A stretch of 64,000 nucleotides of DNA, taken from Chryseobacterium phocaeense. Its GTDB lineage: Bacteria; Bacteroidota; Bacteroidia; Flavobacteriales; Weeksellaceae. This document shows positions 26,567-36,065 of this stretch, in pieces. Each line of letters begins with the position of its first letter. Position 1 is the first letter of the stretch. Position numbers and translations under genes: made by a program. The notes beneath the pieces are model-generated. The model did no database searches. It worked only from the letters and a program-made list of their open reading frames with translations, and had not been told where the DNA came from. Where the stretch lies: positions 2,558,158 to 2,622,157 of the forward strand of contig NZ_LT827015.1 in the NCBI RefSeq assembly GCF_900169075.1, in the 5' to 3' direction.

Positions 26567-27019
26567 ATGACAAAAGAGAAGAATGCATTTCAAAAAATTG
26601 CAACCGGTTTTTTATTTTTAATAATGGCTGGTTTGTTTGCAATAATCATTTCTTGTAAGTGTGAGGAAGAACAGGATTATGAAATTACACACAGAGTAGT
26701 TTACAAAGCAGAAGGATCACCAGGGGTTCAGATTATAAGTGCAAGATATCATGGGTATGTGGGTGACAATTTAGTCACTGCTCCGAACGTAAGTAGTAAT
26801 CAATGGACAAGTCCTGAAGTTAAAATGACCCATCGGTTACCCGTAGGAAAAATAAATACGGAGGGAACACTTGCCATCGTAAAAGCAACCGGAGCCGATG
26901 CATCCTCTACTTTGAAAGTCCAGATCTATGTAGACGGTGCCTTAAAAAAAGAAGTAACCGCTACCGGGCCGGATCTTAACGTTGAGGCACAATATAATAT
27001 TGATTTTAAAGCAGATTAA
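26567..27019 (+). CDS. Putative lipoprotein or membrane-anchored secreted protein
   Basis: The 150-aa product has one hydrophobic N-terminal segment (residues about 12-32) ending IIISCKCEEE, possibly a lipobox at Cys30. It is followed by a beta-sandwich-like region (about 42-150). The pattern VVYKAEGSPGVQIISARYHG, then LKVQIYVDGALKKEVTATGP recalls the soluble domain of MmpS-type transport accessory proteins. That is my best guess and only weakly supported. It has its own terminator at 27108-27140 and stands alone. Confidence 0.6.
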   Translation: MTKEKNAFQKIATGFLFLIMAGLFAIIISCKCEEEQDYEITHRVVYKAEGSPGVQIISARYHGYVGDNLVTAPNVSSNQWTSPEVKMTHRLPVGKINTEGTLAIVKATGADASSTLKVQIYVDGALKKEVTATGPDLNVEAQYNIDFKAD

Positions 27020-27107
27020 AATTGAAGATCATAATAATGAGTATTCTAAATGACAAGTCCTAAATAAGTGTTACAGATTAATAGGATAAAATTAATAATA
27101 TTTAAAA

Positions 27108-27140
27108 ATAGTTGTCGGTTTATTTCGGCAACTATCTTTG
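27108..27140 (+). terminator. Terminator after the 26567 gene
   Basis: ATAGTTGTCG and CGGCAACTAT pair with one G-U around a short loop, followed by CTTTGTTTTTA. The rest of the gap to 27353 holds only a doubtful 24-codon frame starting at 27254. Confidence 0.8.
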
Positions 27141-27353
27141 TTTTTACAGGTTGTTATTTTGATAAAGCTTTATTTCGATCTGTTCCAAAGTTTATTATTT
27201 AAAACAAGTTGATTAACCGCCCCATCCCTGTTAACCATTTTAAACTAAAACAGATGAAGAGTAAGAAAAGTACTCCATATCAATTCTGCCCGATGAAAAG
27301 CTTAAATCACAATAAGATTTCCAGATAAAATGTAAATGACAAAAAACAAACAG

Positions 27354-28502
27354 TTAATTTATTTCCTGTTCTACTGAAAGGCAGTACGCAATAATACTAA
27401 ATGGCAGGCACGCTGCCAGATATGTGGTAGAAAAAAAATTATGCTGGAACCCATACCCGAAAGCAACGTATTTTTCTAATACAAAACAAAGCATGGCAAG
27501 AAAAACGATGCAGGTAGAAAAATAAAAAACATCATTGATCTTCCTGACATAAAAAGAGGAAAACACAGCCACAGCCAGAAAGAAAAGCATCACCCACAGA
27601 TTGCTCTGCCCCTGAAGATTCAAAGGATTATGGAGGAGTATAACATTAATATTTTCAGCCGGAAGAAGAATACTAAGCAATAATACAAGGACAGTCCCCA
27701 GAAATGCAGCGGCTGTCTTTATTTGGCGGTTAATATGGGCTGCTAAAAAAGGTTTCAGTAAAAAAATAATTAATGGAATAACGGCTACACTGCGGGTAAG
27801 ACATAAAATTCCAAGGCATATTCCCAGTAAAACCGGTTTTTGAAAATAATCATCTTTAAACTTAGCATGCCAGAAAAGAATGAAAGCTGCAGAGAAAATA
27901 AAAGAAGAAATAAAATCACTTTTGCAGACCGCTTCATAGCTATAGGCCAGGGAAATTCCCAACATCATGATCGCCGTGAATCTGATGAGATTATTTTTAA
28001 ATTCCATCATCACCGTGCAGGAAAACAGCAAAAATGCAGCAACCTGAAGATAGCCTACATTTCCAGCCAAATAAAAAGGAAGCGCTAATAAAAGCTGGCC
28101 AGGAAGGTAAGATGACCAGTTCCCCATGAAATTTTTCGTATCATAAATATACCTGCCGTGGGTCCAGAACTCTAAAGAAAAATTCAGGGTCTGCCAGCGG
28201 TCTATATTCATCTGGTAAGGATCTTTCAAAATATGGCAGAAGATAATATAGACAATGGTAAAAACAGCTGTGAGTACATAAACCCATTGTATATCGAACT
28301 TTCTGGTCAGCACCGGGTTCTTTCTCAAAGAAAAAATTAAAACATGTACAGCAGCAAATATGACCACTAAAATACTGAGCGGAACCACCGACTGACGGAT
28401 GCCGTATTTGGTTAGGAATAAAAAATTAACCACAAAATAGATGGCAAACACGATTAAACTGCTTACACTGCCTCTTTTTGCAAAAATTAAAATTTTATTC
28501 AT
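27354..28502 (-). CDS. Polytopic membrane protein, GT-C glycosyltransferase-like
   Basis: The 382-aa protein has about 10 predicted helices. Between the first helices a loop carries YQMNIDRWQTLNFSLEFWTH (about 96-115) followed by GRYIYDTKN. Acidic loop residues in this position are typical of GT-C enzymes that use lipid-linked sugars. There is no clear named family, and the assignment rests on topology and this loop. It is the last of a minus-strand run (polyprenyl synthase, GSCFA, DUF4269, TatD, this gene), 8 nt after tatD. Confidence 0.6.
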   Translation of the reverse strand: MNKILIFAKRGSVSSLIVFAIYFVVNFLFLTKYGIRQSVVPLSILVVIFAAVHVLIFSLRKNPVLTRKFDIQWVYVLTAVFTIVYIIFCHILKDPYQMNIDRWQTLNFSLEFWTHGRYIYDTKNFMGNWSSYLPGQLLLALPFYLAGNVGYLQVAAFLLFSCTVMMEFKNNLIRFTAIMMLGISLAYSYEAVCKSDFISSFIFSAAFILFWHAKFKDDYFQKPVLLGICLGILCLTRSVAVIPLIIFLLKPFLAAHINRQIKTAAAFLGTVLVLLLSILLPAENINVILLHNPLNLQGQSNLWVMLFFLAVAVFSSFYVRKINDVFYFSTCIVFLAMLCFVLEKYVAFGYGFQHNFFSTTYLAACLPFSIIAYCLSVEQEIN

Positions 28503-28510
28503 CTGAATCC

Positions 28511-29275
28511 TTAATTCTTAAAAATCCTGTTGGCATTTTCAGTGGTGATCCTGTCAATCTCCGAAAAATCCTTTCCATAGATATCGACCAGTTTTCCGGC
28601 TACAAGATCAAGATATGAACTTTCATTTCTCTTTCCCCTGTGCGGAACCGGAGCCAGATACGGTGAATCTGTTTCCAGAACAATTTTTTCCAATGGAATT
28701 TCATTCAGAAATTGATCGATTTTTCCGTTTTTAAAGGTCACAACACCTCCTATTCCCAATATAAAGTTAAGATCGATTGCATGTTTTGCCTGCTCAAGAT
28801 TTCCGGAAAAGCAATGAAAAATTCCTCTGAGTTTCGGATCTTTTTTTCTTTCCAGCACCTCAAATGTTTCATCAAAACTTTCTCTGGTATGGATCACAAT
28901 GGGAAGATCTTTCTCTATAGCCCAGTCAATCTGCTGCTCAAAGGCTTTCACCTGAATATCCAACGTGCTTTTGTCCCAATATAAATCAATCCCGATCTCT
29001 CCTATCGCAGGAAACACCCGCTGATCAAGATAATTTTTAACAATTTCCAGTTCTTTTTCCCAGGATTCAGGTTTTACGTAGCAAGGATGAAGCCCCATCA
29101 TCGAAATGATCTGTCCGGGATAATCTTCTTCCAGCTGAAGCATTTTCCCGTGGGATTCTGAATCTATCGCAGGAAGATAAAATTTAGTAATGCCTTTATC
29201 CAAAGCCTTTTGAATGGCTTCTTTTCTGTCTTCATCAAATTCTTCTGCGTATAAGTGGGTATGTGTATCAATCAT
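28511..29275 (-). CDS. TatD-family metal-dependent deoxyribonuclease
   Basis: The 254-aa TIM-barrel amidohydrolase shows the metal ligands HTHLY (residues 4-8), the GEIGIDLYWDK glutamate motif (about 92-102), VIHTRES (about 126-132), FHCFSG (about 152-157) and ETDSPYLAP (about 205-213). TatD proteins are 3'-5' exonucleases or nucleotide hydrolases active in DNA repair or degradation. It lies 4 nt after DUF4269 and 8 nt before the next gene, so it is firmly in the minus-strand unit. Confidence 0.93.
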   Translation of the reverse strand: MIDTHTHLYAEEFDEDRKEAIQKALDKGITKFYLPAIDSESHGKMLQLEEDYPGQIISMMGLHPCYVKPESWEKELEIVKNYLDQRVFPAIGEIGIDLYWDKSTLDIQVKAFEQQIDWAIEKDLPIVIHTRESFDETFEVLERKKDPKLRGIFHCFSGNLEQAKHAIDLNFILGIGGVVTFKNGKIDQFLNEIPLEKIVLETDSPYLAPVPHRGKRNESSYLDLVAGKLVDIYGKDFSEIDRITTENANRIFKN

Positions 29276-29279
29276 CTTC

Positions 29280-29807
29280 TTACAATTTTAACAAGTCTTC
29301 ATAAGGATTTTCCAATCCCATCAGGAGACCAAAAGCAGGCTCTGTTTTGATTCCCTGCTTTTTAAGTTCTATTATTTTTTGTTTAAAATCTTTTCCTTTC
29401 TCGTTTAATATTCTGTATTCAGCCATCATGTGACGGTAAGCATACTGCTGAAGCGAGGGCTTATTCTGTCCGAAAATCTCCACCGGGAACTCTTCCAGCA
29501 TAAAGTTCAGCACGATGCATTTTTCTCCGCGAACCATTATATTTTCAACTTTTACATCAGTGTCTCCGGGCATTAATCTGCTCATCGCGATATCGTCCAG
29601 AAAATCCTCTTCAAAACGAAGATCCACCTCACAGATGATATCAAGGTCACTCCCTTCAATATCAATCCCAATCGGGATGGTTCCCGCCAGGACCGGAGAA
29701 TAGAAACTTAACTTCTCAAAGACCCGGTATTTTCTGAGTACTTCATAAGCTCTCTTCTGCGTTTCATTTCCCGATTTCAGGTACTCAGGAGTGGTGAAAT
29801 CAATCAT
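29280..29807 (-). CDS. DUF4269 domain protein (nucleotidyltransferase-like)
   Basis: The 175-aa product matches the DUF4269 pattern. It contains AGTIPIGIDIEGSDLDIICE (about 41-60), in which GSDLD resembles the Gly-Ser...Asp-x-Asp active site of minimal nucleotidyltransferases. A second acidic segment follows (NFMLEEFPVEIFGQ). Function is unknown; a transferase activity is inferred. It overlaps the GSCFA gene by 8 nt and is 4 nt from tatD. Confidence 0.8.
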   Translation of the reverse strand: MIDFTTPEYLKSGNETQKRAYEVLRKYRVFEKLSFYSPVLAGTIPIGIDIEGSDLDIICEVDLRFEEDFLDDIAMSRLMPGDTDVKVENIMVRGEKCIVLNFMLEEFPVEIFGQNKPSLQQYAYRHMMAEYRILNEKGKDFKQKIIELKKQGIKTEPAFGLLMGLENPYEDLLKL

Positions 29808-30759
29808 TTAAAAATATTTTATGCCTTACTTTTTCCCTTTGAGCTTCAATCCTTTGCTTCAGCTTTTCCCGGAACTCAATATATTTAGGATCTTTTTCAT
29901 CATCCGTCCGATGTTCAAGTGCCCTGTTGATCTTAAAATTTTCTTTGATAAAACTTTTCGTTTCATCGGAAAAATAAGCTTCTCCAAATTTATCAAAGAT
30001 ATAATTTACAGCCTGTGAACTGGGGTGAATCATATCTTCCTTATAAAAACGGTAATCCCGGAGATCATCCATCAGTATTTCATACACAGGCAGATAATGG
30101 CAGTTCTCCAGCTGCGAAACGGCCTCATGAACCCCAGTAATCAGTTTGGATTTACTCAGCTGATTCTCAATCATTCCGTCTTTTGTATGGCGCACCGGTG
30201 ACACGGTGAACAGGATCTGTACATCGTCCCTGCATATATCTTTCAGGTTTAAAACCGTATTGTATATGGAGTCGGTGAGCTCGTGATGGGAAAGCAGTCT
30301 TTTTTCAAAAAATTTCTGAGGAATTTTGTGACAGTTCGCTGCCAACTTCTTCTTTGGAATAAACTCATAGATAAATGAAGTTCCGTAGGTAATAAGCACC
30401 CATCCGGCATCCTGAAGAAACCTGTTTCCGATCTCTATCCCGGAATTGATTATATCCAGCGTCTGGTGGATATATCTCCGGTCAAAACTGCTGTGGTGAT
30501 CCAGAGAAATGAATTCATCATTAAAGGTAATCAGCTCATCTTCAGTATAAAATTCGGAATCATGAAGTCTTTTGATCGCATTATTGATTGAATAAGGATT
30601 AAAGATGGTTCCGAACGGATTATTAACCGTCTGAAGCTGTCCCTGTCCCAGAAGATCTGTCATTTCCAAAGCAAAACACGAACCTATTGAAAATATTTTA
30701 TCTTCAACATGGATCTTTTTCTCCGACTTTGGAATGTCTACTTCGGTTCTGAATTTCAT
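29800..30759 (-). CDS. GSCFA family protein
   Basis: The 319-aa protein has the name-giving motif FSIGSCFALEM (about 23-33). It also has the family's later VLITYGTSFIYEFIP (about 121-135), FTVSPVRHTKDG (about 186-197) and MIHPSSQAVNYIFDKFGE (about 243-260). GSCFA proteins are SGNH-hydrolase relatives; here the Gly-Ser-Cys-Phe, Asn and Asp-His type residues suggest an acyl- or glycan-acting esterase, but this is inference. The 3' end overlaps DUF4269 by 8 nt. Confidence 0.88.
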   Translation of the reverse strand: MKFRTEVDIPKSEKKIHVEDKIFSIGSCFALEMTDLLGQGQLQTVNNPFGTIFNPYSINNAIKRLHDSEFYTEDELITFNDEFISLDHHSSFDRRYIHQTLDIINSGIEIGNRFLQDAGWVLITYGTSFIYEFIPKKKLAANCHKIPQKFFEKRLLSHHELTDSIYNTVLNLKDICRDDVQILFTVSPVRHTKDGMIENQLSKSKLITGVHEAVSQLENCHYLPVYEILMDDLRDYRFYKEDMIHPSSQAVNYIFDKFGEAYFSDETKSFIKENFKINRALEHRTDDEKDPKYIEFREKLKQRIEAQREKVRHKIFLND

Positions 30760-30769
30760 AAATTGATAT

Positions 30770-30845
30770 GATGATGTGATGATGTGCTAATGTGATAATG
30801 ATTAATCTGCAAATCAACACATCAACACATCAGCACATTATCGCA
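30770..30845. repeat. Imperfect hairpin of the ATGATGTG word
   Basis: Degenerate copies of TGATGTG (30776-30800) are followed by complementary copies of CACATCA (about 30818-30836) with matching ends. The element lies in the 86-nt gap between the polyprenyl synthase and GSCFA genes. A similar tandem without the complementary half occurs at 53993-54045. Confidence 0.6.
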
Positions 30846-31817
30846 TTAACTTTCTCTTCTCAACAAATAATTGGCAAGTTCAGCAAAAGGTTTTTTCTTT
30901 TCTTCGGGTATATTGATCTTCGCCAGATAGCTCTGCCCGATCTCGTTGTGCTTCTGGATCAGACGCAGGGCTTTCTCGTCTACTTTTGTTCTTCTGAAGA
31001 TTTTTTCAACGCCGTATACTTTATCAATATTATCGGTTTTCTTGCCATACCAGTGATCAAGCTCTTTTCTCTCTTCATCTGTTGCATGTTCTCTCGCTAA
31101 AAGATAAAGAATTGTTTTTTTATTTTCATAAATATCCCCGGCATGTTTCTTTCCGAACTGGGCCTGGTCTCCGAATACATCCAGATAATCATCCATAATC
31201 TGGAAAGCGATCCCAATATGTTTTCCAAAATTAAAAATCGCTTTGGCATCTTTAAAATTGGCTCTTGCAATAAGCGCTCCTATCTCGAAAGAAGATGCAC
31301 TTAAAACACCTGTTTTATAGGTAATCATCCGGATGTAATCATCATAGGTTACATTTTCCTGAGTTTCAAAATTGATATCGTATTGCTGGCCTTCACACAG
31401 CAGAAGTCCCGTATGGGTAAAAATCCTGATGCATGCTTTGAAAATCTCAGGTTCAAGATCTTCAAAAAATTTATAGGCCTTCAGCATCAGCCCGTCTCCG
31501 GAAAGGATTCCCACATTGATCCCGTGAAGGGTGTGGATAGTAGGTTTATTTCTTCTTAAAGGGGCTTCATCCATAATATCATCATGGATAAGGGTGAAAT
31601 TATGGAAAAATTCAATAGCAAGGGCCGGTTTTATCGCCTGCTTAAGATCTCCCCCGAACAGGTCGCAGGCCATTAATACCATAATAGGACGAAGACGCTT
31701 TCCACCATGGGAAATGATGTAATTCATCGGGTCATAAAGTTCTGCGGGCTTGTCTTTGAAGGTATACTTGGTAACGGCATCAGCAACGATCTGCTGGTAT
31801 CTGTCTAAAAATTCCAT
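30846..31817 (-). CDS. Polyprenyl diphosphate synthase
   Basis: The 323-aa all-helical trans-prenyl synthase shows both Asp-rich motifs: HDDIMDEAPLRR (FARM, about 84-95) and QIMDDYLDVFGD (SARM, about 203-214). The G-G-K-R-L-R-P substrate motif, ISHGGKRLRPIMVL, lies near 43-56. It likely makes the menaquinone side chain or another polyprenyl chain; chain length is not read reliably. The ATG at 31817 is chosen: the alternative TTG at 31838 lies within the promoter box at 31836-31843. Confidence 0.92.
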   Translation of the reverse strand: MEFLDRYQQIVADAVTKYTFKDKPAELYDPMNYIISHGGKRLRPIMVLMACDLFGGDLKQAIKPALAIEFFHNFTLIHDDIMDEAPLRRNKPTIHTLHGINVGILSGDGLMLKAYKFFEDLEPEIFKACIRIFTHTGLLLCEGQQYDINFETQENVTYDDYIRMITYKTGVLSASSFEIGALIARANFKDAKAIFNFGKHIGIAFQIMDDYLDVFGDQAQFGKKHAGDIYENKKTILYLLAREHATDEERKELDHWYGKKTDNIDKVYGVEKIFRRTKVDEKALRLIQKHNEIGQSYLAKINIPEEKKKPFAELANYLLRRES

Positions 31818-31835
31818 ACAATCTTTTAATTTGAA

Positions 31836-31843
31836 CAAAAATA
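31836..31843 (-). promoter_or_regulatory. -7 box of the polyprenyl synthase
   Basis: The plus-strand CAAAAATA reads TATTTTTG, an exact -7 box, 18 nt upstream of the ATG at 31817. It overlaps and excludes the TTG at 31838. Confidence 0.65.
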
Positions 31844-31918
31844 CAATTTTTCAAGGCTTTATAAAACAAAAAACTTTGCCCCGAAGGACAAAGTTTATAT
31901 GATATTTCAACTTTTATA

Positions 31919-33061
31919 TTAAGTTAAAAAGGTTACAATAAGATAAGTGATACCTGCCACAATAGCTGAAATTGGAATGGTTAATATCCATGCCCAAAGA
32001 AGGCTTACCGTGATTCCCCATCTAACAGCAGATACCCTTTTCGTTAATCCTACCCCGATGATAGAACCCGTGATGGTGTGTGTAGTAGATACCGGAATGC
32101 CGAAGTGGTCGGTAATAAATAAAGTAATTGCCCCTGCAGTTTCAGCACTTACCCCTTCAAGGGAAGTTACTTTTGTAATTTTGGTTCCCATCGTTTTGAT
32201 GATCTTCCAACCTCCACTCATGGTACCTAAACCAATTGCCAGGAAAGAAACCAAAGGAACCCAAAGGTAATGCTCCGCAAAATAATCAAAACGTCCGGCT
32301 GAAGGAATATTCAGGTATACGGGGTCCTGAAGCATCTCTACATGGTAGTAGATCAAAGCTGCTCCAATGATTCCCATTACTTTCTGGGCATCATTCAAAC
32401 CGTGTCCTAAACTGAACAACGCTGAAGAAGCCAGCTGTAATCTTTTGAAAGACTGATCTGCTTTATGCGGGTTTGATTTTTTATACAGGTGAACAATAAT
32501 TAATGTAATAATGATCGAAATAATCATCCCTATAATCGGAGCCATAAAAATGAACAGGAAAATAGGAATTACCTTATCAAATTTCACAACGCTTTGTGTG
32601 GTTACCTGATGCAGGGCATGTTTACAGGTTTCGAAGAAGCCCAGATCCGGCTGTGTTGCCACTACGTCATGATAATCCATCATGAAAGCATGCATCAGAG
32701 CTGCTCCTAAAAATCCTCCAATTAAGGTATGTGATGATGAGGAAGGAATCCCAAACCACCATGTTAAAAGGTTCCATGCAATGGCAGCTACAAGACCTGA
32801 GAATATCACTTCAAGGTTGATAAAATTCTCATTGACCGTTTTGGCGATGGTGTTACCAATTTTAAATTCCCCAATAATATAGGCGGCAATAAAAAAAGCG
32901 GCGAAGTTCCATAATGCTGCCCAAAGTACAGCCTGAAAAGGAGTTAAAACCTTTGTGGATACAATGGTAGCAATGGAGTTGGCTGCATCATGAAAACCAT
33001 TGATATAATCGAAAATTAAAGCTAAAGCAATAATAACCGTAAGTAAAATCGGAAATTCCAT
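31919..33061 (-). CDS. PiT-family inorganic phosphate transporter
   Basis: The 380-aa membrane protein has about ten helices in two inverted PiT repeats. Each repeat holds its signature: DYINGFHDAANSIATIVSTK (about 18-37) and GLNDAQKVMGIIGAAL, then PVSTTHTITGSIIGVGL. It imports phosphate coupled to protons or sodium. It lies 20 nt after the DUF47 gene, the common PiT partner, and is co-transcribed. Confidence 0.95.
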   Translation of the reverse strand: MEFPILLTVIIALALIFDYINGFHDAANSIATIVSTKVLTPFQAVLWAALWNFAAFFIAAYIIGEFKIGNTIAKTVNENFINLEVIFSGLVAAIAWNLLTWWFGIPSSSSHTLIGGFLGAALMHAFMMDYHDVVATQPDLGFFETCKHALHQVTTQSVVKFDKVIPIFLFIFMAPIIGMIISIIITLIIVHLYKKSNPHKADQSFKRLQLASSALFSLGHGLNDAQKVMGIIGAALIYYHVEMLQDPVYLNIPSAGRFDYFAEHYLWVPLVSFLAIGLGTMSGGWKIIKTMGTKITKVTSLEGVSAETAGAITLFITDHFGIPVSTTHTITGSIIGVGLTKRVSAVRWGITVSLLWAWILTIPISAIVAGITYLIVTFLT

Positions 33062-33081
33062 TTCTGTGAGTTATAATTGTT

Positions 33082-33720
33082 TTAAGCGTATTTAATCATG
33101 ATGTTCTCAATCGTGTTGGCAACATCTTCTGCTTTATCGGTAACGATTTCAAGATAATTAAGTACAGATGAAACCTTGATAATGTTAATGGCATCATTGG
33201 TTTCAAACAGGTCCACCATTGAATTGGAAAGCAGGTCATCTGCAATATTTTCAATAGAGTTTACTTTGATACACGCTTCTTTTACCTGGTCCATATTCTT
33301 GAAGCCTTTAAGATTCTTCATGGCATTCTGGATTTCAAGACAAGCCTTATGGATCAGTAATGAGAAATCTGAATAGGCCTTCATTTCAGGCGATTTATAA
33401 AGGAAGATGTATTTTGTGGAAGCGTAGATATAATCTGCAATATCATCCAGACCTGTAGCCAGTGTATGGATATCTTCACGGTCAAACGGTGTAATGAAGT
33501 TTTTTCCTAATTCAACGAAGATCTCATGAGTAAGTTCATCATTTTTGTGTTCATAGTCGCTCATTCTTTTTAACATTGTGTCGTCGTTAAGATCGAAATC
33601 TTTGATTCCATTGTTAAAGTCTTCAGACATTGCAACTAGGTTCTCCGTTACTTTTTCAAAAAGTACAAAGAAAATTTTATCTTTCGGTTGAAAAGCGTGG
33701 AAAATATTACCAATTCCCAT
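33082..33720 (-). CDS. DUF47-family PiT accessory protein
   Basis: The 212-aa cytoplasmic protein is all helical with a PhoU-like arrangement. Signatures are KIFFVLFEKVTENL near the N-terminus and HTLATGLDDIADYIYASTKY (about 87-106). DUF47 proteins are encoded with PiT phosphate transporters and are thought to control them. The ATG at 33720 (MGIGNIFHAF) is preferred to the upstream start at 33801 because the usual family N-terminus begins there. A 20-nt gap separates it from the transporter. Confidence 0.88.
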   Translation of the reverse strand: MGIGNIFHAFQPKDKIFFVLFEKVTENLVAMSEDFNNGIKDFDLNDDTMLKRMSDYEHKNDELTHEIFVELGKNFITPFDREDIHTLATGLDDIADYIYASTKYIFLYKSPEMKAYSDFSLLIHKACLEIQNAMKNLKGFKNMDQVKEACIKVNSIENIADDLLSNSMVDLFETNDAINIIKVSSVLNYLEIVTDKAEDVANTIENIMIKYA

Positions 33721-33829
33721 TTTTATGTATTTATAATTTGGTGCAAATTTCTTAAAAAAGGATTTGCCCTGAAACAATATAACATTAAGTTTTGTTAACA
33801 TTACATGACCCCCTGATAATCAAATAAAA

Positions 33830-33850
33830 AAACCGGCCAGAAGCCGGTTT
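33830..33850 (-). terminator. Terminator of the DEAD-box helicase at 33870
   Basis: AAACCGGC (33830-33837) and GCCGGTTT (33843-33850) pair around CAGAA. On the minus strand a run of seven T follows, 20 nt after the helicase stop. Confidence 0.9.
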
Positions 33851-33869
33851 TATATACTATTTGAGATGC

Positions 33870-35564
33870 CTAGTTTGCTACTTCAGCTCTCATTTCTTTT
33901 CCTCTGAATTTCATAGAAGGAATATTACTCATCACATTGTCCTGGAATGATTTTTCCACTTCAAAGAAGGAGAATTTCTCAAGGATTTCAATATCACCGA
34001 TTTCTGCTCTCTTCTTGCTTTTTCCGGCTGTTGCTTTATTGATGATATCCAATACATCAAGCTTTTTCAACTGATCCTTTTTTCCAAGGTTGAAGAAAAA
34101 TCTTACCATGTTTTCGTCCTTTCTTCTAGGTTTTCCGCCACGGTCTCTTCCTCTGCTGTCACGGTCACGATCTCTTCCTCTATCTCTGTCCCTGTCACGT
34201 CCTCTGTCTCTTCTTGAATAATCATCATCTCTGCTGCTCAGCTTCTGCTCGGCAAGATCATGCTTATCTTTGTAATAAAGAGCAAGGTCTTTCAACTGGA
34301 ACTGTAGTAATTTATGTACTAATTCTTCTTTTGAGAACGAGCTTAAATCCGGGATCAGGCTGTCATCAAATTCGAAAATATCTTCTTCGTGCTCGGTGAG
34401 TAATTTTTCAAAAACACCACCTACCTGCGCTTTGATAATATCATCACCGGTAGGGATAAACCTTTCGTTGATTTCAATTTTCGTTGCAGATTTAATCTGT
34501 TTAAGCTTTCTGCTCTCCTCAGGCTTGATCAAAGCCATTGAAATACCGTCTTTTCCTGCTCTACCGGTTCTTCCGCTTCTGTGAACGAATACTTCCGGAT
34601 CATCAGGTAAAGAGAAGTGGATTACGTGGGTAAGAGAGTTTACGTCAAGTCCTCTTGCTGCCACGTCAGTTGCCACAAGGATATCAATGTTTTTCAGTCT
34701 GAATTTCTTCATTACCGTATCTCTCTGTGCCTGGGAAAGATCACCGTGAAGCGCATCTGCCGCATATCCGTTCTGCATTAAGAAATCAGCAACCTCCTGG
34801 GTTTCCATTCTTGTTCTGCAGAAAATAATGGAATACTGGTTAGGATTCGCATCAATTAATCGCTTAAGAGCTTCTTTTTTCTGACGGTAACCTACCACAT
34901 AGTATTCGTGCTTAATGTTCTTCTTAACCTCGTTAATAGAACCTACAGAAATACGGTGCGGATTGGTAAGGTAGTTTTTGGAAATTCTTTCCACTTCTTT
35001 ATTCATCGTAGCCGAGAATAAGAAAGTCTGCTTCGTATCCGGTGTTTCACTTAAAATGGTTTCCAACTCATCTTTGAAACCCATAGAAAGCATTTCATCA
35101 GCTTCGTCTAAAACTAGCCAATGAATAGCAGAAAAATCAAGTGCTTTTCTGTTGATAAGGTCGATTACTCTTCCCGGAGTTCCTACAATAATCTGAGGCT
35201 TTTCCTTTAGAGATCGAATCTGATCCATAATACTGCTTCCACCGTAAACCGCTGTGGTTTTGATGTCTCTCATGTACTTGGAATAATTTTTTATGTCTTT
35301 AGAAATCTGAAGACATAACTCCCGTGTCGGACAAAGCACCAATAATTGGATTTTGCGACTCGTATCGTCAATCATATCCAAAATCGGAAGCGAAAACGCT
35401 GCTGTTTTGCCTGTCCCTGTCTGCGCAAGTGCGATCAAATCGCGAATATCTGAAAGAATGAAAGGGATAGTCTGTTTTTGGATTTCTGTCGGGCTTTCGT
35501 AGCCCAGTTCGCCAATTGCCTTAAGAATATCAGGACTTAAATTGGTCTCCGTAAATAAATTCAT
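33870..35564 (-). CDS. DEAD-box RNA helicase with DbpA-type RNA-binding C-terminus
   Basis: The 564-aa protein has a full DEAD helicase core (residues about 1-370): Q motif GYESPTEIQ (20-28), AQTGTGKT (about 46-53), DEAD (about 152-155), SAT, then ATDVAARGLDV and [11 protein letters not shown] low-complexity Arg/Asp-rich stretch follows (about 445-475; repeats of DRDRGRDRD). The last 80 residues begin MVRFFFNLGKKD, a DbpA/CsdA-type RNA-recognition domain. The design fits CsdA/DeaD helicases used in ribosome assembly and cold growth. Own promoter (35585-35592) and terminator. Confidence 0.92.
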   Translation of the reverse strand: MNLFTETNLSPDILKAIGELGYESPTEIQKQTIPFILSDIRDLIALAQTGTGKTAAFSLPILDMIDDTSRKIQLLVLCPTRELCLQISKDIKNYSKYMRDIKTTAVYGGSSIMDQIRSLKEKPQIIVGTPGRVIDLINRKALDFSAIHWLVLDEADEMLSMGFKDELETILSETPDTKQTFLFSATMNKEVERISKNYLTNPHRISVGSINEVKKNIKHEYYVVGYRQKKEALKRLIDANPNQYSIIFCRTRMETQEVADFLMQNGYAADALHGDLSQAQRDTVMKKFRLKNIDILVATDVAARGLDVNSLTHVIHFSLPDDPEVFVHRSGRTGRAGKDGISMALIKPEESRKLKQIKSATKIEINERFIPTGDDIIKAQVGGVFEKLLTEHEEDIFEFDDSLIPDLSSFSKEELVHKLLQFQLKDLALYYKDKHDLAEQKLSSRDDDYSRRDRGRDRDRDRGRDRDRDSRGRDRGGKPRRKDENMVRFFFNLGKKDQLKKLDVLDIINKATAGKSKKRAEIGDIEILEKFSFFEVEKSFQDNVMSNIPSMKFRGKEMRAEVAN

Positions 35565-35584
35565 TAAATATTTTAAAATTTTTG

Positions 35585-35592
35585 CAAAGATA
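35585..35592 (-). promoter_or_regulatory. -7 box of the helicase at 33870
   Basis: The plus-strand CAAAGATA reads TATCTTTG, an exact -7 box, 20 nt upstream of the ATG. Confidence 0.65.
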
Positions 35593-36065
35593 CAATAAAT
35601 ATTTGATTTGTTTTTGAATAAAGTTTTAAATATGTAAACTTTAATTCAGAATCCTTTAATATATTTTTAATTTTTAAAAAAATAAATCTAAAAAAACAGG
35701 CTTCACATTAAAAACATGTTAAACATTATTTTTTTTATTAAATTGGATTGATTTTTTCCGTATTATTTATGAATTTTCAAAAATAATGCCATTCGATGTA
35801 AATTTTTCATTCAAGACATCATTCTGCATTGTTCTGGTTATTTCCTGTATCCATCAGCATTGATGAGGATTCATTAAATTGTTAATAATGTTTAATTTAC
35901 GCCTGATCCCTAATCATTTTTAAACGCAAAATTATTTTTTCAATGGTATACATTACGTGTTTTTTTATTGAAAATACCGGTAAAAAGATGTATTTTTAGG
36001 CAACATAAGTTTATTTTTTTAACTTGGTTCTATCAATTGAACAACAGATCACTAAATATCAGAAC
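35593..36065. other. Gene-free A+T-rich gap
   Basis: No gene is supported here. TTAAACATTATT (35719-35730) recurs as its reverse complement at 35884-35895, a 12-nt inverted repeat over a 150-nt spacer. Nothing else stands out. It separates the divergent DEAD helicase and DUF2461 genes. Confidence 0.5.

Noticed and set aside
27254..27328. 24-codon frame, MKSKKSTPYQFCPMK...
   Set aside because: No ribosome-binding or promoter signal is clear and no downstream terminator or target gene is coupled to it. Possible small peptide but unsupported.
30770..30845. CRISPR-like array from repeated TGATGTG words
   Set aside because: The words are degenerate, have no regular spacers and form a hairpin; no cas genes are present in the window.
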